From Zerene cesonia (lineage: Eukaryota; Arthropoda; Insecta; Lepidoptera; Pieridae): 64,000 bases of DNA. The position numbers and the translations under genes were made by a program. This document shows positions 58,590 to 64,000 of this stretch, one piece after another. The notes under the pieces are model-generated. The model searched no databases. It was not told where the DNA came from and was given only the letters and a program-made list of their open reading frames with translations. Location of the stretch: positions 868,001-932,000 of the forward strand of contig NC_052108.1 of NCBI RefSeq assembly GCF_012273895.1, given 5' to 3'. Positions within the stretch are counted from its first letter, which is position 1. Each line of letters opens with the position of its first letter.

Positions 58590-58935
58590 AAATTGAAATA
58601 TCATCATCATCATCATCATCATCAGCCCATATATGTTCCCACTGCTGGGACACAGGCCTCCTATGAGGGTTCAGGCCATAATCCACCACGCTGGCCAAGT
58701 GCGGGTTGGCAGATGTCACATGTCGTCGAACTTTTGATTCTCGGACATGCCGGTTTCCTCACGATGTTTTCCTTCACCGTTTAAGCAGTGGTGATGTTAT
58801 CTACATGCGCAGATAAATTGAAAAATCAATTTATTTCCTGCACGCTCGCCCGGTCTCGAACCCCGACTTATCGATTTTGAAGTCCGAGGTTCTCACCACT
58901 GAGCCACCACTGCTTGCAAATGCAAATTGAAATAT
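58590..58935 (-). mobile_element. SINE-B, full length, with 12 bp target-site duplication
   Basis: Direct repeats AAATTGAAATAT at 58590-58601 and 58924-58935 bracket a minus-strand SINE. The tRNA-like head reads GTGGCTCAGTGGTGAGAACC with a B box-like GGGGTTCGAGACC, the body has AAACATCGTGAGGAAACCGG, and it ends in a (ATG)n tail (58603-58624). Confidence 0.92.
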
Positions 58936-59693
58936 GAAATCGACTTATTTTAAAAGAACAACTACAGAGTTTCTCGAAGGCTCTCTGTAGAAACTGCTTT
59001 CCGAAAAGTGGTAAATGATAAAACTATAAACTTCTAGAAAAATTCGAATTCAATAATAAAATATTGCAGTTTATCTAAAAAATTCATACGTGTCATCCAA
59101 CTACGTCCGCTAACGGTGAAAGCACACTGTCCCCAGTTCATTTGTCTTCATCGGGCTTTCCACATCCGCCCAAATAAATGACGCGATAAGCGGTTCCTGC
59201 GCGTTTCATAGAACCAGCAGGGATTAATTTAGACACAGGTGATACGCGACAAAACACGTTTTGTTGGGAATTATATCGTAATTTTAGATTCTGGTTAGAT
59301 AGACGTAGATGTAGGGACGTGAAATTGTGTTTGCATATTGCTTAGGGTGTGTTTATGATGATTATTATTCATACTTAATAAAGAAATGGAGTTACGAACA
59401 CGTAACATATAATTAAAATACTTAAATACCTGTTTAATGTAATATTTTCTTGAAAATTATTGAAGAAATAGTACTCAAAGCTTAAATTAATAATGGTATA
59501 AATGGATTTCTAAGTGTAAGATAGAAACATTTCAACAAATAAAATAGTTTTGTTAAAAATATACAACCAACCATAATTCAGAAGGCAGAGTATTGTGGTA
59601 AATTTAACATTTGTACTTGCTACAAAATTTTATTATATTTGATATTTTGATATATTTTGATTTAAAACTTACTAAATATGCTATGAAACTTAC

Positions 59694-60072
59694 CTAAAAA
59701 CGACACTAGTTTCCTCCTTATTTATACGCGCAGCGTCCACTGACCATCGCAGCGCTACAGCGCTTCTGCCCTCTAGCGGTCCGCTGACAACAACAGCTGA
59801 GAGAAATCTATGAAATCTCCCCTTACTTCGCACAGACCTTGCAGCTCTATAACGCGGCTTAAAATAATAATCACTTTTCGTCCTATATTCACTAGGCCAC
59901 TTAGTTCTAGAATGTTCGCGAATGTTTCTCGATCGCTTCGGAATGAAGTAGGGGGGAGTATCACAGGGCTTGTCGGTGAAACTGGTCGGCGTGAAGTTGC
60001 CCCTGATGGAGCCGCCGATTATCGAGTGCAGAACGTAATCTCGGAGCGCTGAATCCTCGAGTTGTAGGTGAA
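59694..60072 (-). CDS. Exon 1 visible of CUB/C-type lectin gene: basic N-terminal region, no recognised domain
   Basis: 379 nt, acceptor AG at 60074-60073 (TTTCCAG after a strong pyrimidine tract), donor GT at 59693-59692 (AG|GTAAGT). It takes one base from an unseen upstream exon and leaves two bases of Arg127. It encodes residues 2-126, rich in Arg/Lys, with only one cysteine (C37) and a sequon at N26 (N-F-T). The cluster R-A-A-R-S-V-R-S-K-G-R near 76-86 looks like a possible proprotein-convertase cleavage region. The end (V-A-L-R-W-S-V-D, then V-V-F-R-L-R-Y-R across the junction) alternates like beta strands and weakly recalls a fibronectin-III fold, but I would not assign it. The true start codon lies further right. 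Confidence 0.88.
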
Positions 60073-60692
60073 CTGGAAAGAAAATAATGCTCATTAAGGG
60101 TTTTCATTTTTAAAATGATCTATTGTTTATTCTAATTTCATGCTTGATAAAAGAATATCACATTGAGTAATAACGTATCTGATTTCAAAAGTAACACCAT
60201 TAATATTTCAGTACTGTTTGTTATGATCCATAACTCCGTATCGGACTTTAGTCTGCATTCAATAAAATACGTGTATACGTCGCAACTTATCAAGACCTAC
60301 GTTCTCATATACTTATGTAGGTACAAATACCAGACGTATCTGAGCGCTTAGCAAATAACTCTCCAAGTACATTACAATAGAAAAGATTCGATTACTCATA
60401 AGTAGTTCAGCGGTCTTAATTAACGGCCTCATGTAAGCCCTCAATAAATACAAGTACATTTAGTTCTGGGCTGGCCTCAAACTGTCTCGTTGAACCAATT
60501 TCCGCGAGGATATGGGTTAGCTCCGATAACGTCATGCCCTTATGGGGACGAAAAATTGAATCAAGATGGATGATCCTTCATTGTGTATTTATTTGATCAG
60601 GTAATATCGTGTAGCATTCAATTTGTTTTTTGAGTTGAATTTATTTGCTGTGTTTGAATTATGTATTTCATAAGTGACAGCATCATTTATTA

Positions 60693-60894
60693 TCTTACTA
60701 ATATTATAGATGCGAAAGTTTGTAAGGATGTGTGTGTGTTTGTTGCTCTTTCACGCAAAAACTATTGATTATATTAACTATAGATATTTGGTACGTGTCT
60801 CGCTGGACAACTGGAATAACATATAGGCAACTTTTTATCCCGATATTTCTACAGGATACGGACATACGCGAGTGAAACCGCGGGGCGCAGCTAG
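60693..60894 (+). mobile_element. Lep1-like Helitron
   Basis: A|TCTTACTAATATTATAGATG to CGGGGCGCAGCTAG|T. The central ACTGAACCGATTGCAATGAA block is replaced by ATTGATTATATTAACTATAG. Confidence 0.93.
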
Positions 60895-62734
60895 TTATAT
60901 ATATATAATCTAATTGTATTTTTAAAAGCGTTGTATGCTTTAAATATGGTAAATTACGACTATGAGCAAGATTCATCCGGTCATTAAGATACTTTTTTAA
61001 AAACCAAATGCACTTTTATATTCATTTAATAAAAACTAACTGTTAATCCAACATTACTTACAATTAAATTTTATTCATATGTACAGATTGGATGTCGTAA
61101 ATAGAATTTCACATGAATTATAAATCGTATAATTCATATCATATATTTGATCTTATTTTATATACGAATGTAATACCTACACCGATTCTATAACACCTTC
61201 GACCTTTAAAATATTTCCACCGTATCCTCGATTTATCACTAAACAGCTAAGAACTAAATCTTTATGAAATCTCTTCAAACATTTATCTTTCAGCTTAAGC
61301 TCTTATATTAAAAATGAGGTAAAGTTATTATAAACACATTTTGCTTCAACTTTGGCTTAAAGTAGAGAGTATTCAATCATAATGAAGGGGGGACTTTGTA
61401 GTTTTAATATATTACCACAGATAACATAATGCTATACTAAATATTACTTTCTATATTTTCTTTAAATTACGAGGATTACGATTTGGCAATGATCCATCTG
61501 TCAATCGGAAATTTGTCTTTATTTTTTGGGTTTGTTCATATCATATTATACTAACATATTTGTACCCCAGAAGCTAATACATATTATTTTATTTTAAGTA
61601 ATTCTTGTTTGTGTAATATATACCTACATATGATAAAACATATAAACTAATATAATGGTAACAATAATGAAATTATCTTCAATCCTCACAATGTGTGTCA
61701 GTCAGTGAAGGTGCTCAAAAAACTATCACAGTCACAGCATGAGTACAGAAGAGTCTATCGGGAGAGAAAGAGATAGCAATAATGTCGTCAGTCGTCTTTG
61801 TTTTATCAATACACCTAAACAGCTTCTTTACAATCTAAAATGAAAAGTAATGACATCTCAATAAAGTTCAAAAGTCATTTGCATAATAAATCTGAATAAT
61901 AAAGTTCTTTGTACAAATCCGAAGCTAATCGTAAAGATATTTGACGAAAAAACACTATTCTCACTGAAATTTCTCTTATGCAAATACAAAAAACTTTTAC
62001 CAGATAACTTTACGAAATAAGTTTTCGTAATAATTCGGCGTGAGACAGAAAAGTCTAAGGATTTAAGATATCAAGAGATTTGTAAGGTAAATAATTTTAT
62101 AAGGGAATGTTTTCGGAATTTAATCCCTTCCAATCCTGAATATACAATTTGTGGAAACGAATTTATATAGGCTCAGTATTTTTAGTAACTATTTGCTTCA
62201 TTTTTCATATATTTTATAGACTAAATGTACTAGGTGTTATCCTCGTAATGAGCAGGACTTTTTTTTCAAAATAAATTGATATTTCTCTAATATATTTTAT
62301 TTTCGATTCTTTAATTCCATTCTTTGTAAGAACGAAAATGATTAAAATATCATTGTGATCGACCCATAGCGCAAGATGTTTGAAATTTTTTCGACTTGGA
62401 AATAACAAATGTATTATTTTCCTTGTCTGCTTAAATTGTGTTATTTTTCCTTACAAGCTGACGCTGGCAAGATATATTAGACTTCCTGGTAATGGATGGA
62501 GCTATCTTAATAAATAATAGGGTAAATTGCGATTATATTATGTAGTGTTTAGTAGAGTGGTGAATTAATAGAATTAAGAATTCTTAATGGCAAAGTTATC
62601 AGTTTGGCCTATATGCTTTTTGTCAAATTATTTAAATTATACGTACCTTTAATTTAGATTTTGCGTTGTCCTTAATTTCATATATATTAAATGTTTGGGA
62701 AACAAATTGAAACAAAACAACATAGTTGTCAATA

Positions 62735-62940
62735 ATCCTATACTACTAATATTATAAACGCGAAATTTTGTAAGGATGTGTATGTGTTTGTTGCTTTTTC
62801 ACGCAAATACTACTAAACCGATTGTAATGAAATTTGGTACGTAGACAGCTGGACAACTGGAATAACATATAGGCAACTTTTTATCCCGATATTCCTACGC
62901 GATACGGACTTACGTGGGTGATATCGCGGGGCGCAGCTAG
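62735..62940 (+). mobile_element. Lep1-like Helitron
   Basis: A|TCCTATACTACTAATATTAT to CGCGGGGCGCAGCTAG|T. Close to consensus; the 5' end carries a small TACTA duplication. Confidence 0.94.
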
Positions 62941-62966
62941 TTGTCATATAAAGCTACGTTATTTGT

Positions 62967-63148
62967 TTACATGCTTGAACGCTCTAATTTAAAACTATTG
63001 GACCAATTTGATGAAATTTGGTACAGAAATAGTTTGAAACCCGAGAAAGGACGTAGAATAATTCCCGTGCAATTATATAGGATACTTTTTATCCCGGATA
63101 TCCTACAAGTAATCTGTTCCTCTGACTCCGAGGGTGAAACCAGTTTAA
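62967..63148 (+). mobile_element. Helitron-like element in tandem with the previous Lep1-like copy
   Basis: Core GGACCAATTTGATGAAATTT, then TGAAACCCGAGAAAGGACGT, TAGGATACTTTTTATCCCGG and an end GACTCCGAGGGTGAAACCAG without CTAG. It follows the CTAG of the Lep1-like copy within 30 nt. Confidence 0.5.
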
Positions 63149-63923
63149 ATATGAAATAATTTATCGCTCCCCCACTCCATTTTATTATTAAATGTATAAC
63201 GTTCGCGTATAATTAGATGAAGGAAAATTCTACATTATGAGCGTTAATTCACGGCATCAAAAATCTTCTTTCATTTTGTGAACCCGATCCTCCGAGACAG
63301 CGTATATTTATCACTTTGACTAAAATGTCTATTAATTAGGGAAGACTAACGTGCTGTATTCAAGCGGAGAGCGAATTTCGCAGTTTTTACACCATTCATC
63401 AACTGAAAATAGAGCTTCAAGGTTTTCTTAGAATGTCGCTGAATTTGCTATGCTTAATTTCTTCTAACTCCAGCCCATCGGTGAAACGGCTCGCGGGCTG
63501 AGTCGAAAAAATTAAATTACGAATAGATCTATTCCTGTTGAAAAATTTAAAATAGTATAGTTATACAACCTTCGACATGATTAAAGGACAAATTAATTCC
63601 GAAATTATTAACTAGTAAACACACAACACAGTCAATCGGTAGAAAATTCACGAAGTGATTTAAAATTTTTTTAATATTGTAGTAACAATACAAAAAAAAA
63701 TCAGTCTAAGTGAAACCTCCTTCGTTTTTTGGAACGTCAGTAAATAAGATGCTTTATTATTTTTGTAATTTCACTTCGCACAGCCTATCGGCTCAAGATC
63801 TTACTCAATAAATGCTTTAATGTCCATTAAATCAACATCTGTTAAAAAGGATTAAAATTCAATTAACTAGTAAATTTAATTACAATTTGATTATGCAGGA
63901 TTAAAGTGTCGCTGCTTCGGAAA

Positions 63924-63951
63924 ATGTTCTCGATTGTTTTCTTAGTGACAT
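63924..63951 (+). CDS. Weak candidate first coding exon on plus strand (signal-peptide-like)
   Basis: An ATG in acceptable context (GGAAAATG) opens M-F-S-I-V-F-L-V-T, a hydrophobic stretch typical of a signal peptide start, followed after 28 nt by a strong splice donor T|GTAAGT. This is what a first exon of a secreted protein looks like, and it would be a plus-strand neighbour of, or nested in, the minus-strand gene. With nothing visible beyond 64000 it could easily be chance. Confidence 0.2.
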
Positions 63952-64000
63952 GTAAGTTTGAAGAATTACTTTCTTTACCATGCTATCCTGCTATTAACGA

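Larger units (their letters stand above)
50436..59693 (-). other. Intron 1 (9.3 kb) of the visible gene
   Basis: Holds Helitron-like elements (50648, 51604, 51935, 53876, 54357, 56577, 57658, 57947), SINE-C copies (51021, 52921, 56937), a full SINE-B (58590-58935) and a GC-richer patch at 59100-59240. The segments 52060-52915, 53155-53870 and 54590-55960 are AT-rich with nothing recognised. Confidence 0.85.
60073..63923. other. Upstream intronic or intergenic stretch (3.9 kb)
   Basis: Holds two Lep1-like Helitrons (60693, 62735) and a tandem Helitron-like element (62967). I looked on the minus strand for an upstream exon ending in phase 1 with a good donor and found no convincing one, so the 5' end of the gene is probably beyond base 64000. 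60900-62700 shows only AT-rich sequence. Confidence 0.75.

Noticed and set aside
58840..58916. tRNA-like head with A and B box
   Set aside because: It is the 5' head of a SINE-B with target-site duplication and tail, not a tRNA gene.
59810..60052. 80-residue plus-strand ORF
   Set aside because: Antisense shadow of exon 1; no splice sites of its own and no domain.
61050..61075. Minus-strand GTAAGT at about 61057 as donor of an upstream exon
   Set aside because: The sequence before it is AT-only with no protein-like frame or acceptor.

Overview
This is a window of an AT-rich insect genome, almost certainly Lepidoptera (butterfly or moth). The non-coding sequence carries at least 14 copies of a ~200 bp Lep1-like non-autonomous Helitron (5' TCCTACTAATATTATAAATG, 3' CGCAGCTAG, usually inserted between A and T), two tRNA-headed SINE families and LINE 3' ends of the kind seen throughout lepidopteran genomes. 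Six runs of N (66, 91, 1000, 1000, 1000 and 34 bases) interrupt the sequence.

One gene dominates the window. It lies on the minus strand and runs from right to left across at least 60 kb. I could place ten consecutive internal coding exons, at 60072-59694, 50435-50368, 40471-39604, 35615-35515, 28621-28442, 16217-16022, 7177-7072, 5599-5350, 2602-2508 and 412-110. Every boundary has AG/GT splice sites and every phase matches its neighbour, giving about 849 codons without a stop (residues below are numbered from the first split codon). The product is an extracellular multidomain protein: an unrecognised basic N-terminal stretch (1-149), CUB1 (151-253), CUB2 (255-372), C-type lectin domain 1 (384-526), CUB3 with a long insertion (542-716), and the first part of C-type lectin domain 2 (720 onward). 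The start (signal peptide, promoter) lies beyond 60.1 kb, probably outside the window; the C-terminus lies left of base 1. Introns run from about 1.5 to 12.2 kb and are filled with transposon debris. I give no gene symbol because I do not recognise a specific named orthologue.

Layout: 1-7200 holds the last four visible exons (CUB3 second half and CTL2); 7.2-16 kb is an intron with several GC-richer, non-repetitive islands; 16-28.6 kb holds the CUB3 first-half exon, a 12.2 kb intron and the CTL1 C-terminal exon, with Helitron edges close to both exons; 28.6-40.5 kb holds the remaining CTL1 exons and the big CUB1-CUB2 exon, plus a 1000-N gap flanked by a perfect 71 bp inverted repeat; 40.5-60 kb is two repeat-rich introns with a LINE remnant and SINEs with clear target-site duplications; 60-64 kb is upstream sequence ending in a weak candidate signal-peptide exon on the plus strand.

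I see no bacterial-style operon, CRISPR array, rRNA or stand-alone tRNA gene, and no evidence for a wholly new system. The most unusual points are the CUB3 domain (missing its third cysteine, carrying a Gly/Ala-rich insertion), Helitron ends sitting within about 30 nt of three splice donors, a 76-nt miRNA-like hairpin, and repeated small inverted duplications inside transposon copies.
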